From the NCBI GenBank assembly GCA_050289485.1, contig JBNKFV010000009.1, forward strand, positions 248,001-312,000: a DNA stretch of 64,000 nt, written 5' to 3'. The notes beneath the pieces were generated by a model that was given only the letters and a program-made list of their open reading frames with translations, had not been told where the DNA came from and did no database searches. This document shows, piece by piece, positions 26,231-34,901 of this stretch. The position numbers were made by a program, and so were the translations under genes. The stretch is from JBNKFV01 sp050289485 (GTDB taxonomy: Bacteria > Pseudomonadota > Gammaproteobacteria > Pseudomonadales > Cellvibrionaceae). Positions within the stretch are counted from its first letter, which is position 1. Each line of letters opens with the position of its first letter.

Positions 26231-27091
26231 TTATTCTGTTGGCATGGTTACCCGTAACAGGTGAATCTGCCGGTTATCAGAATAAAGCACGCGAAACAGC
26301 AAGCCTTGCAGCTCAGTGGTTTCGTTACGCTGCGGCAGGTGGCCAAAGGCCTGCATGATCAGGCCGCCAATGGTGTCGTACTCGTCGTCACTGAAGTCGG
26401 TTTTGAAGTATTGGTTAAAGTCTTCGATGGGGGTGAGCGCTTTAATCACATAGTCGTTGTCGCTGACCTTGCGAATGTACGCATCATCTTCGTCTTCATC
26501 GGTTTCATCCTCGATATCGCCAACGATTTCTTCGAGAATGTCTTCAATGGTCACCAGGCCGGATATGCCGCCGTATTCGTCGATCACCAACGCCATGTGG
26601 TAACGCTTCTCGCGAAACTCGCGCAACAGTACGTTCAGGCGCTTGCTTTCGGGAATAATATTGGCGGGGCGAATCACCTGATCAAGGCTGAACTCGTCGC
26701 AGCCTTTTAAAATCAATGGCAGCAGGTCTTTTGCTAGCAGGATACCGCGAATATCGTCGAGAGAATCACCAATCACCGGAAAACGCGAGTGGCTGGATTC
26801 AATCACCAACGGTAGAAAATCGGCGGGTTTGTCGTCATATTTTATGACGATCATCTGTGAGCGGGGAATCATTACTTCGCGTACCTGCTGGCCAGATACA
26901 TCCAGCGTGCGCTCCATAATACCCAGTGCTTCCTGGTCGAGTACTTTGTTTTCCGCAGCATCCTTGAGGATTTCCAGCAATTCCTCGCGAGATTTTGGTT
27001 CCGATGAAAACGTGTGTAGGAGCCTCTCCAGCCAGGATTTTTCGTTGTTTCGTTGGCTGGAGGCGTTGGTACTCGGCGGTTCGTCTTTCAT
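26231..27091 (-). CDS. corC: CorC/YbeX family CBS-domain protein
   Basis: A 286-residue cytoplasmic protein with two CBS domains (about residues 70-190, including VREVMIPRSQM, SRFPVIGDSLDDIRGILLAKDLLP and MALVIDEYGGISGLVTIEDILEEIVGDI) and a C-terminal CorC_HlyC domain (about 205-283). The acidic run DETDEDEDD is characteristic. The family is linked to magnesium and cobalt efflux and to ribosome function. It lies in the phoH-ybeY-corC-lnt operon. Confidence 0.95.
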   Translation of the reverse strand: MKDEPPSTNASSQRNNEKSWLERLLHTFSSEPKSREELLEILKDAAENKVLDQEALGIMERTLDVSGQQVREVMIPRSQMIVIKYDDKPADFLPLVIESSHSRFPVIGDSLDDIRGILLAKDLLPLILKGCDEFSLDQVIRPANIIPESKRLNVLLREFREKRYHMALVIDEYGGISGLVTIEDILEEIVGDIEDETDEDEDDAYIRKVSDNDYVIKALTPIEDFNQYFKTDFSDDEYDTIGGLIMQAFGHLPQRNETTELQGLLFRVLYSDNRQIHLLRVTMPTE

Positions 27092-27176
27092 TTTGCTTCT
27101 CTAGGTCCTTGATAGTTACTTACTTCTGAAGTTACGTGGTTCCGATGCTAGACCACGGACATTAAATAGTTGTGGT

Positions 27177-27698
27177 TTACTCGTCAGCCGGGCTGTGCCA
27201 TTCGCTGTCGTAGGGTTCCGGAAAACCCAAGCCCGTAAGTATACGGGTTTCTAGGTTTTCCATAATTGCAGCGTCGGCATCGTCGATATGATCGTAGCCC
27301 AAGAGGTGCAGGGTACCGTGAACCACCATGTGTGCCCAGTGGGAATCCAGAGTTTTTTGCTGCTGAGTGGCTTCTGTTGCCACCACCGGCGCGCAAATGA
27401 CCAAATCACCCAGCAGTGGGATGTTTAATTCTTCGGGCAGTTCCGAGGGAAAAGACAACACATTGGTGGGCTTGTTTTTATCACGGTAATCCCGGTTGAG
27501 CTGCTGGCTCTCTTCCAGGTCAACAATCCTGATGCTGATTTCTGCTGCTTTATCGTAGCCTGCGAGACTCAGGGCCGCTCCGGCCCAAGCTTCTATTGAT
27601 GCCTGGGTAGGCACGCCGGAGGTACTGCACAGGTCATCGGCCAGCTGCAGGTCTGCGCAAAGCACTGGCGTGTCGGCCATAGATTCTGAGTGTGCCAT
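27177..27698 (-). CDS. ybeY: Endoribonuclease YbeY
   Basis: A 173-residue metal-dependent RNase needed for 16S rRNA 3' maturation and 70S quality control. The zinc-binding motif HGTLHLLGYDH (HxxxHxxxxxH) is intact, preceded by the family motif DKPTNVLSFP-like NKPTNVLSFPSEL and LGDLVIC. An ATG six codons downstream could also start the protein. It follows phoH by 21 bases. Confidence 0.96.
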   Translation of the reverse strand: MAHSESMADTPVLCADLQLADDLCSTSGVPTQASIEAWAGAALSLAGYDKAAEISIRIVDLEESQQLNRDYRDKNKPTNVLSFPSELPEELNIPLLGDLVICAPVVATEATQQQKTLDSHWAHMVVHGTLHLLGYDHIDDADAAIMENLETRILTGLGFPEPYDSEWHSPADE

Positions 27699-27719
27699 AA
27701 GTTTATGAACGTTATTGGG

Positions 27720-28763
27720 TTACGGAGTATTTTTTGGCTCAGCCGTGCCTTGCTCGAAGGCATCGTAGGCTTCAACAATGCGCTGCACAAGTGGGTGGCG
27801 CACCACATCTTTGGCAGTAAAGAAGGTAAAGCTGATGCCATTTACCTGATCAAGCACTTCCATCGCGTGCTTCAGGCCCGATTGCTGGCCTCGCGGCAAG
27901 TCTATCTGGCTGGGATCGCCGTTGATCACGGCCGTTGAGCCAAAACCAATACGGGTCAGGAACATTTTCATTTGTTCGCGGGTGGTGTTTTGGCTTTCGT
28001 CGAGAATCACAAAGGCGTTGTTCAGCGTTCGCCCACGCATGTAAGCCAGGGGTGCGACTTCAATCACGTTGCGTTCAATCAGCTTGTCGACTGTCTCAAA
28101 CCCCAGCATTTCATAGAGTGCGTCGTAGAGGGGGCGCAGATAAGGGTCTACTTTCTGAGCCAGATCCCCAGGCAGAAAGCCCAGTTTTTCGCCGGCTTCT
28201 ACTGCCGGGCGCACTAGTAAAATCCGCTCGACTTCATCGTTGAGCAATGACTCTACGGCACAGGCCACCGCCAGATAGGTTTTACCGGTACCCGCAGGCC
28301 CTATGCCGAAGTTGATATCGTTTTGTTGTACGGCCTTCACATATTTCTGCTGATTGGCACCACGCGGCTTTACCGTGCATTTTTTGGTACGGATCAAGGT
28401 AATGGGGGCGTGGTCTGACTCGGTGCTGGCGTCCGCAGCAGGCGCAGCGCTGTCGGCAGGTTCTGTTTGCATGATGGATTCCAGGTAAGACGGCTGTAAG
28501 GCCAAATGAATATTGTCAGCAGTAAGGTCCTCACCACTGTCGGTTTCGGCATATAGGGTTTCGATCAGCTTGCCGGCAACGTGGGTTTTGTCAGCCGGGC
28601 CAAGTAGCTGAAAGCGGTTACCGCGATTACGTATTTCAATATTGAGGCGTCGTTCAATTTGTTTCAGGTGTTCGTCGAATTGTCCGCACAGATTGGCGAG
28701 ACGGCGAGCGTCGTCGGGCTCCAGCACAACGCGATAGGTGGAATGTTCGTTTAACTCTTGCAA
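27720..28763 (-). CDS. ybeZ: PhoH-like ATPase (YbeZ/PhoL)
   Basis: A 347-residue ATPase. The N-terminal region (about residues 10-75) is a KH-like domain (DEHLKQIERRLNIEIRNRG). The PhoH domain follows, with Walker A GPAGTGKTYLA (about residue 158) and Walker B AFVILDESQN. PhoL works with YbeY in RNA metabolism. The start is TTG at 28763, since the family-typical N-terminus begins at once; the ribosome site is weak. It is the first gene of the phoH-ybeY-corC-lnt unit and lies 175 bases after miaB. Confidence 0.95.
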   Translation of the reverse strand: MQELNEHSTYRVVLEPDDARRLANLCGQFDEHLKQIERRLNIEIRNRGNRFQLLGPADKTHVAGKLIETLYAETDSGEDLTADNIHLALQPSYLESIMQTEPADSAAPAADASTESDHAPITLIRTKKCTVKPRGANQQKYVKAVQQNDINFGIGPAGTGKTYLAVACAVESLLNDEVERILLVRPAVEAGEKLGFLPGDLAQKVDPYLRPLYDALYEMLGFETVDKLIERNVIEVAPLAYMRGRTLNNAFVILDESQNTTREQMKMFLTRIGFGSTAVINGDPSQIDLPRGQQSGLKHAMEVLDQVNGISFTFFTAKDVVRHPLVQRIVEAYDAFEQGTAEPKNTP

Positions 28764-28938
28764 GTGGTTTTAGCCATCCTGTTTTAAGTGATTAATCTAA
28801 GCGTAAACCAATAGTTATTGGCTGAAAACCCAGGTTTAGGCTCGATTCGTTATTAGCCGTTAGCGGCATTAGTACTGCTATTTATGAGCAGCTGGGCGAT
28901 TTTCAAGGGGCGCCCAGCTGCGTAACGCGCAAACTGGC

Positions 28939-30303
28939 TCAGTCTTCGAGTTCCGAGCCCACCAGCGTGCCTCGCAGTGAGTTTGGCAACGCTTCCTCGA
29001 TTAAAATATCGGCAAATTTGCCAATTAAGGCCGGGTTGTCATAGCGGAAGTTAACTACCCGGTTGTTTTCAGTGCGGCCCGAGAGTTGGCCGGGATCTTT
29101 TTTCGAGTAACCCGTTACCAAAACACGCTCGGTATTGCCCACCATGCGGCGACTGATCGCCTGTGCCTGCTGGGTGATACGCTCCTGCAAAATTTGCAGA
29201 CGTTGTTTTTTAACCGCCTCAGGGGTGTCATCAGCCAAGTCGGCAGCCGGGGTACCGGGCCGTGCACTGTAGATGAAGCTGAATGATGTATCAAAATGCA
29301 TATCGTGAATCAGCTTCATCGTGGCTTCAAAGTCGCGGTCGGTTTCGCCGGGAAAGCCGATAATAAAGTCGGAAGAGAAGCTGATATTGGGGCGAATTTC
29401 CTTTAAACGGCGCAACTTGGATTTGTATTCGAGCACGGTATGACCGCGCTTCATGGCCATGAGAATGCGGTCAGAGCCGCTTTGTACCGGCAGGTGAATA
29501 TGGCTCACCAGTTCCGGTACATGGTTGTACACATCGATCAGGCTTTCACTGAATTCCACCGGGTGTGATGTGGTGAAACGGATACGGTCGATACCATCAA
29601 TAGCGGCAACGTAGGTGATCAGTTCTGCTAAATCCACTACTTGGTCTGCGCTACCGTCGCGGCTTTCGCCCCGGTAAGCGTTAACATTCTGGCCTAACAG
29701 GTTGATTTCTCGCACCCCTTGACTGGCCAAGTGGGCCACTTCGGCCAGCACGTCTTCTACCGGGCGGCTCACTTCTTCACCGCGGGTGTAGGGTACCACG
29801 CAGAAGGTACAGTATTTCGAGCAGCCTTCCATAATGCTGACAAACGCACTCACGCCGTCGGCTTCCGGTTCGGGCAGGCGGTCAAATTTTTCAATTTCCG
29901 GAAAACTGATGTCTACCACCACCGCACCGTTGTCGCGAGGTGTTTCGATCATTTCCGGTAAGCGATGCAGGGTTTGCGGACCAAAAATCAGATCCACATA
30001 GGGCGCGCGCTCGGCAATGGCTGAGCCTTCCTGACTGGCCACACAGCCGCCTACGCCAATAATCAGGCCGGGGTTTTTCTCTTTCAGGTGTTTCCAGCGG
30101 CCCAGCTGATGAAACAGCTTTTCTTGGGCTTTTTCTCGAATCGAGCAGGTATTTACCAGCAGTACGTCGGCATCTTCCGGGTCATCAGTGGCAACCATCT
30201 GGTGAGAGTCGCCGAGCAGATCGCGCATACGCGCCGAATCGTACTCGTTCATTTGGCAGCCGTGAGTCTTGATATACAGCTTTTTGACGGCCTTATCTGC
30301 CAT
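28939..30303 (-). CDS. miaB: tRNA-2-methylthio-N6-dimethylallyladenosine synthase
   Basis: A 454-residue radical-SAM methylthiotransferase that modifies A37 of tRNAs reading UNN codons. The N-terminal UPF0004 domain has the three Cys of the auxiliary cluster (GCQMN, NTCSI, GGCVA). The radical-SAM motif CSKYCTFC is at about residue 158. The TRAM domain occupies the last 70 residues. A CACTGGT/ACCAGTG hairpin (30349-30370) lies in the leader. This gene order with phoH is standard. Confidence 0.97.
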   Translation of the reverse strand: MADKAVKKLYIKTHGCQMNEYDSARMRDLLGDSHQMVATDDPEDADVLLVNTCSIREKAQEKLFHQLGRWKHLKEKNPGLIIGVGGCVASQEGSAIAERAPYVDLIFGPQTLHRLPEMIETPRDNGAVVVDISFPEIEKFDRLPEPEADGVSAFVSIMEGCSKYCTFCVVPYTRGEEVSRPVEDVLAEVAHLASQGVREINLLGQNVNAYRGESRDGSADQVVDLAELITYVAAIDGIDRIRFTTSHPVEFSESLIDVYNHVPELVSHIHLPVQSGSDRILMAMKRGHTVLEYKSKLRRLKEIRPNISFSSDFIIGFPGETDRDFEATMKLIHDMHFDTSFSFIYSARPGTPAADLADDTPEAVKKQRLQILQERITQQAQAISRRMVGNTERVLVTGYSKKDPGQLSGRTENNRVVNFRYDNPALIGKFADILIEEALPNSLRGTLVGSELED

Positions 30304-30761
30304 AGTTTACTACCTGCTAAATTGGATTAAATGTTGGTCGCTTTCTCGCACTGGTAGAAACTCACCAGTGAAAAACGACCGGCGATTATAACGGTCGCAG
30401 CAGGCCTTGCCTATGGTCAATTCCTGCTCGATTTGAGAACGCGTCTGGAAGTTGGCGCATCGGTGCCTTATACGGCAAGAAGTATGACAAGAAGGGAGTG
30501 TAAGGTTGTGAAGTGGCCTTCAATGGCATCCAAACCACGCCCCCGCGTACTTCTACGCGTTGAGCGGTCCGGGTCTCTGCTGGGAAGGTCACGGCACCAT
30601 CGCTGTTATCGTCATAGTCACAAATGGGGCTATGTACCTATACATTCTGCGTAAACACAAGCCATACGGTGCAGAGAGCTGTTCGTAGAACCGTGTATTT
30701 TATTTGTTACCTCAGATGTCCGGCCGGGCTGCCGAGGTGTGTCAGCGGCCCGGCTTAGGTT
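30304..30761. other. Intergenic region without a convincing gene
   Basis: The 458 bases between miaB and the SnoaL-like gene contain the miaB leader hairpin and a long GC-rich imperfect palindrome (GCCGGGC...GCCCGGC, about 30722-30754) that may end the SnoaL-like message. A minus-strand open stretch of about 84 codons (30386-30637) lacks a start with a ribosome site and shows no recognisable domain. Confidence 0.5.
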
Positions 30762-31181
30762 CTACTGCTCGCCGGGTTGATTCCACAAATCTCTGTCAAG
30801 TTCCCACTTGCCGTTCGTGTTATGCCAGATATGGGCAAAGCGGCCGTGACCCAAAATGGCGCCGGTATCACGACCAACAACCTGATAGTTGCCGTGCACC
30901 AACATCATATCAACGCCTTCCACCTGGTGGGTGACTGTCAATAAGGTTAACGGGTTCCCCTCCTTGAAATCCGCCTCCCAAAAATCACCGATAGCTTTGC
31001 GCCCCTTAATCATGGGCCTGCCATGCAGATACAGAATTGCGTCTTGGCTATAAATGGATTGCAGAGAAGCCTTATCCAGCGAGTTAAAAGCGGTAGCCCA
31101 GCGGTTGGCTAATTCCTGTACCTCGCTTTGAGCAAAAAGATTACCTGAACTCAGCAGCAACATGATTGCTACAAAAAACAT
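30762..31181 (-). CDS. Exported SnoaL-like (NTF2 fold) protein
   Basis: A 139-residue protein: a signal peptide (MFFVAIMLLLSSGNLFAQ) and one SnoaL/DUF4440-type domain (VQELANRWATAFNSLDKASLQSIYSQDAILYLHGRPMIKGRKAIGDFW, then WHNTNGKWELDRDLW). ATG at 31181 gives the signal peptide directly but its ribosome site is 14 bases away. Four codons upstream another ATG with a well-placed GGGGAAG box is out of frame by one base across an A6 run. An extended in-frame start reaching 31280 is less likely because it buries the signal peptide. The function is unknown; similar folds serve as isomerases or cyclases. Confidence 0.75.
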   Translation of the reverse strand: MFFVAIMLLLSSGNLFAQSEVQELANRWATAFNSLDKASLQSIYSQDAILYLHGRPMIKGRKAIGDFWEADFKEGNPLTLLTVTHQVEGVDMMLVHGNYQVVGRDTGAILGHGRFAHIWHNTNGKWELDRDLWNQPGEQ

Positions 31182-31766
31182 CGTTTTTTCATTTTCTTCC
31201 CCTTTTTTGCCCGGTGATGTGAAGGGCCGTTTATTTCGGTATGTCACTTTTAATTTATGTACCAGGATGATCTGACTCAATGTCTAATGACATTGATACC
31301 TAAATGCTAGACATTCGCACACAGTCTTTTTGCAGGAAGAAGCCACCGCAGGTGGTTGTCTAGTCCAGCTAGATAGTACCATGGGAGTCTTCGATGGCGC
31401 TAAATCAGGCAAGACTTTAAGGCGGTTGTAACTAATTGATATTATTGGATTATTTTCATTTTGTAACCTTGGAGTAACGGTTAATAACCGTTACTCGGGT
31501 AACGGCTCAGCCTGTTTTCGCACGAGTATAGAAGAAAGAACGCGCATATTGCGTATAGAGAGAAGGGTAGTGCTTAAAACACGTTATGCTCAATGACACT
31601 GTATAAACAATTCCCCAACAATGCCGCTCTGCTGGCCAGTGCGATAACAGCGTCGATCTGGCCTCAAATAAAGGTATTTGACCCTGTTTTGTGGTAGGCT
31701 GTGCCGCCCATTTTTGGGTGACCAGCAAGCAGCGGGTCAATTCAACGTTTTTAAACAGAGTGTGGT
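31182..31766. other. Intergenic region with a 25-base perfect palindrome
   Basis: These 585 bases carry no convincing gene. The standout is a perfect inverted repeat at 31474-31498, arms GAGTAACGGTTA and TAACCGTTACTC around one central A, followed by a partial extra copy GGGTAACGG. A CCCA/TGGG hairpin lies near 31709 ahead of the DUF1820 gene. Confidence 0.6.
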
Positions 31767-32111
31767 ATGGCAGATCCTATTTACAAAGTCATTTTCTATA
31801 ACCAAAGCCAGGTTTATGAGGTGTTCGCTAAGGCGATTTACCAGAGCGACATGTATGGGTTTATAGAAATTGAAGAGTTTGTGTTTGGCGAGCGCAGCCA
31901 GTTAGTGGTTGACCCGGCCGAAGAGAAACTCAAAGGCGAGTTTTCGGGCGTTAAGCGCTCTTATGTGCCTATGCATTCCATTATTCGGATCGACGAAGTT
32001 GAGAAGACTGGCGCAGTTAAAGTCACCGAAGTAAAGGCTGGCGATAAAATTGCTCATTTTCCGGCGATGAATCCATTGCCCGGTTCTTCCAAGCCGTCGT
32101 CCGACAGCTGA
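31767..32111 (+). CDS. DUF1820 family protein
   Basis: A 114-residue soluble protein whose opening (YKVIFYNQSQVYEVFAKAIYQSDMYGFIEIEEFVFGE) and VDPAEEKLKGEF / SYVPMHSIIRIDEV blocks match the DUF1820 family of Gammaproteobacteria. The function is unknown. The tail after about residue 98 is Pro/Ser-rich and probably disordered. The ybfF-like esterase gene starts 15 bases later, suggesting a two-gene unit. Confidence 0.88.
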   Translation: MADPIYKVIFYNQSQVYEVFAKAIYQSDMYGFIEIEEFVFGERSQLVVDPAEEKLKGEFSGVKRSYVPMHSIIRIDEVEKTGAVKVTEVKAGDKIAHFPAMNPLPGSSKPSSDS

Positions 32112-32126
32112 TGCTTCCTGTATCAC

Positions 32127-32900
32127 ATGATTGATCTTCATTATCAGCAGTTAAGTGAAAAGGGTGAACCGCTAATTGCGGTTCACGGGTTGTTTGGCTC
32201 GCTGGAAAATCTCGGGGTGATCACGCGCCTCTTGGCCGACACCTACCAGGTTTATGCTGTCGATCTACGCAATCATGGGCGCTCGCCACACCGCGATGAA
32301 ATGACCCATGCAGTGTCTGCCGACGATATTGTGCGGTTGATGGATAAGCTAGGGCTCAAATCGGCGCACCTGTTCGGCCATTCTTTGGGGGGCAAAGCGG
32401 TGATGCAGGTAGCGCTTAGCTACCCTGAGCGCGTGCGTAAAGTGGTGGTGGGCGATATTACGCCGGCCGCCAGTCGCGGTAATCACGATAACGTGTTTAA
32501 CGGAATTTTTGCTGTTGACCTGGATGTTGTAGACAGTCGGCGCGATGTTGACAAGGTATTGGCAGAACACATCCAAGAGCCTGCTGTACGCAGCTTTATT
32601 CTCAAAAACCTGGTGCGCGACGAAGACAACAACTACAGCTGGAAAGCCAACATGCAGGCGTTACGGGAGCAGTACGAGCATATACTGGCCCCGGTTGCCT
32701 ATATCGCGCCCTTTACTGGGCCGGTTCTGTTTATCAAGGGGGGGGACTCCGATTACCTCACCCCGGCCGATACGCCAGAGGTGCTGGCCCGTTTCCCCAG
32801 TGCCAGTGTTAAAGTGATTGAGGGCACCGGCCACTGGTTGCACGCTGAAAAGCCTGCGGTATTCGTGCGCTTGATGCTAAATTTTTTGCAGGGTAGTTAA
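32127..32900 (+). CDS. ybfF: Alpha/beta hydrolase, YbfF-type esterase
   Basis: A 257-residue alpha/beta hydrolase. VHGLFGSLENLG forms the oxyanion region, FGHSLGGKAVMQ holds the nucleophile Ser, and GTGHWLHAEKP holds the catalytic His near residue 237. The acid is probably the Asp in KGGDSDYLTP. YVAVDLRNHGRSPH-like VYAVDLRNHGRSPH is typical of the YbfF group, which hydrolyses short acyl and acyl-CoA-like esters. It is cytoplasmic. A strong terminator follows. Confidence 0.88.
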   Translation: MIDLHYQQLSEKGEPLIAVHGLFGSLENLGVITRLLADTYQVYAVDLRNHGRSPHRDEMTHAVSADDIVRLMDKLGLKSAHLFGHSLGGKAVMQVALSYPERVRKVVVGDITPAASRGNHDNVFNGIFAVDLDVVDSRRDVDKVLAEHIQEPAVRSFILKNLVRDEDNNYSWKANMQALREQYEHILAPVAYIAPFTGPVLFIKGGDSDYLTPADTPEVLARFPSASVKVIEGTGHWLHAEKPAVFVRLMLNFLQGS

Positions 32901-32932
32901 CGACTCATTAGGGTGGCTGTATAAGCCCATGG

Positions 32933-32975
32933 CTGACACAAAAAACCGGGCATGGTGCCCGGTTTTTTGTGTCAG
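32933..32975. terminator. Strong bidirectional terminator
   Basis: A perfect 19-bp inverted repeat (arms contain CACAAAAAACCGGGC and its complement, 5-base loop). A6 and T6 runs flank the GC core, so it ends both ybfF and the convergent aminotransferase gene. Confidence 0.93.
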
Positions 32976-32987
32976 GTTTGCACGCGT

Positions 32988-34265
32988 TTAACTTGCCAGT
33001 GCTTGTCTGACAGACGCCAGTTTGACGCAGGTGACGAAAATATCCATGGCTGCATCCACTTCGGCAACTTTGGGTACAGACGGCGCCAAACGGATGTTTT
33101 TATCTTCCGGGTCTTTGCCATAAGGGAAGGTAGCACCGGCGGGTGTAAGTTTTACGCCGGCTTCTGCTGCCATTTTTACGATGGTTTTGGCCAGGCCTGG
33201 GCGTGCGTCAAACGAGATAAAGTAGCCGCCTTCAACGGGCTCCCAACTGCCGAAGTCGGTACCGGCGAATGCCGCATTCAGTTTTTCCAGCACGCAGTCG
33301 AAACGAGGCTTTAAAATCTCTGCGTGTTTGGCCATATGTGCTTTCAGTGCATCCAGGTTAGGAAATAGCTTGGCATGACGCAGTTGGTTAACTTTATCCG
33401 GGCCGATAGTGTAGGCCTGCATGATGCTACGGAACGAATTGAGGTTACTTTCTGTGGCGCTGAAGAACGATACCCCAGCACCGGCAAAAGTGATTTTTGA
33501 GGTAGAGGTAAACTGTAAAATACTGTCTTCAGTACCGTGCTGGCGAGCGATCTCGGCGATATTGGCGAGACTTGGCGGGTGGGCAACCAGGTCGTGAACA
33601 CCATAGGCGTTGTCCCACAGTACTTTGAAGTTTTTGCCGGCAATAGTGGCCAGCTTGGCGATACGCTCAACGGTTTCGTCGCTGTAGATAATACCGGTAG
33701 GGTTGGAGTATTTAGGTACACACCACATGGCTTTGATGCTGCTGTCGGCAGCAACCATTTTTTCTACAGCGTCCATATCCGGGCCGGTAGCGGTCATTGG
33801 TGCCGTCACCAGTTCAATACCCAGTGTTTCGCAAATGGTGAAGTGGCGGTCGTAGCCGGGCACCAGTGCCAGACATTTTACCGTGCCTTCTTTGTTCCAG
33901 GCGCTGTCTGGGCCGTTAAAGCCAAACTGCAGTGCATGTTGCACGGTTTGGAACATCAGGGTTAGGCTGGAGTTGCCGCCCACGATGACTTCTTTGCTGG
34001 ATACACCCAAAATTTCGGCGCCAAGGCGCTTCATTTCGATAATACCGTCGAGGCCACCGTAGTTGCGCGCATCAGTGCCGTCTTCACAGGTATAGTTGCC
34101 TTGCAAAATACCGTCGAGCGGGTTGGACAAGCTCAACTGTTCTGAAGAAGGTTTGCCGCGGGTCAGATCCAGAGCTAACTGTTTGGCCTGGTGTGCCGCA
34201 TACTCGGCTTCCAGCGCTTGTTGCATCTCTTTAAGTTGATCGGGGCTAGTGTTATCGAGTAACAA
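32988..34265 (-). CDS. Aspartate aminotransferase, atypical class I type
   Basis: A 425-residue PLP enzyme of the PF12897-type aminotransferase group, bacterial aspartate aminotransferases distinct from AspC. LDLTRGKPSSEQLSLS, RNYGGLDGIIEMKRLGAEILG, YSNPTGIIYS, WDNAYGVHD and the lysine-bearing FTSTSKITFAGAG are visible. TTG at 34265 is preferred as start because GAGG lies 8 bases upstream; a TTG at 34325 would add 20 residues that do not fit the family N-terminus. It stands alone, ended by the strong terminator. Confidence 0.87.
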   Translation of the reverse strand: MLLDNTSPDQLKEMQQALEAEYAAHQAKQLALDLTRGKPSSEQLSLSNPLDGILQGNYTCEDGTDARNYGGLDGIIEMKRLGAEILGVSSKEVIVGGNSSLTLMFQTVQHALQFGFNGPDSAWNKEGTVKCLALVPGYDRHFTICETLGIELVTAPMTATGPDMDAVEKMVAADSSIKAMWCVPKYSNPTGIIYSDETVERIAKLATIAGKNFKVLWDNAYGVHDLVAHPPSLANIAEIARQHGTEDSILQFTSTSKITFAGAGVSFFSATESNLNSFRSIMQAYTIGPDKVNQLRHAKLFPNLDALKAHMAKHAEILKPRFDCVLEKLNAAFAGTDFGSWEPVEGGYFISFDARPGLAKTIVKMAAEAGVKLTPAGATFPYGKDPEDKNIRLAPSVPKVAEVDAAMDIFVTCVKLASVRQALAS

Positions 34266-34901
34266 GGAAATTACCTCAAATATGGTAGGTTTGATAAAAG
34301 GTGTAACGTTGCAGCCAGTGTGCAACCGATATCAAGCATTCACAGTGTGTTGTGTCTGAGCCGTTTGTTCTGGCTGCTTTTTGGCGGGTGGGGATTATAA
34401 CGGGTCATTGCCTCAATTTTAATCACTTTCTTGAAGGGAGCGGTTTTTTTCCCATGAGACAGGCCTGGAAAACGGTTTGTCAGGTTTTCTTTGGCGTTAT
34501 CATGTATCTACCACGGGAGAACCCACTCAAAGTAGCTTACTAAAGTGAAATGCGGGCTTCTGTCTCATTAATAGTGAATATGGCGGAGAGTGGTGTCGTC
34601 AAAGTCTTTGTTGTATGGGTTGATTATGGCAAAATTCGGCACTGTATATTTTCCGATCCCTCCTGTTTGGAAGTCTGTTGCCGCGACGCTCTGTTGTGAC
34701 ACGGTTTTGTGTGTGGGCGTCTCACCTGTTGTAATGAGATAAGTCTGGGTAACGTCTGTGCAAACGCTTTGTTTTTTCGGCGATTGCTTGGATCAAGTAA
34801 ATCGCGGCCTGAGCTGATTGACTGGTCTTGACCTGATTTCAGGGTATGGCGAATGATTCTTACACAAAGCAGGACGCTATTTTATTAGGCAGAGGCTGGT
34901 A
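34266..34901. other. Intergenic region, nothing recognised
   Basis: About 636 bases between the aminotransferase and the diguanylate cyclase, divergently transcribed. Apart from short open stretches with no ribosome site I see no gene, RNA or strong repeat. Both promoters must lie here. Confidence 0.4.

Noticed and set aside
30386..30637. An open stretch of about 84 codons on the minus strand between miaB and the SnoaL-like gene
   Set aside because: No start codon with a ribosome site, no recognisable domain. A decayed gene fragment is possible but cannot be supported.
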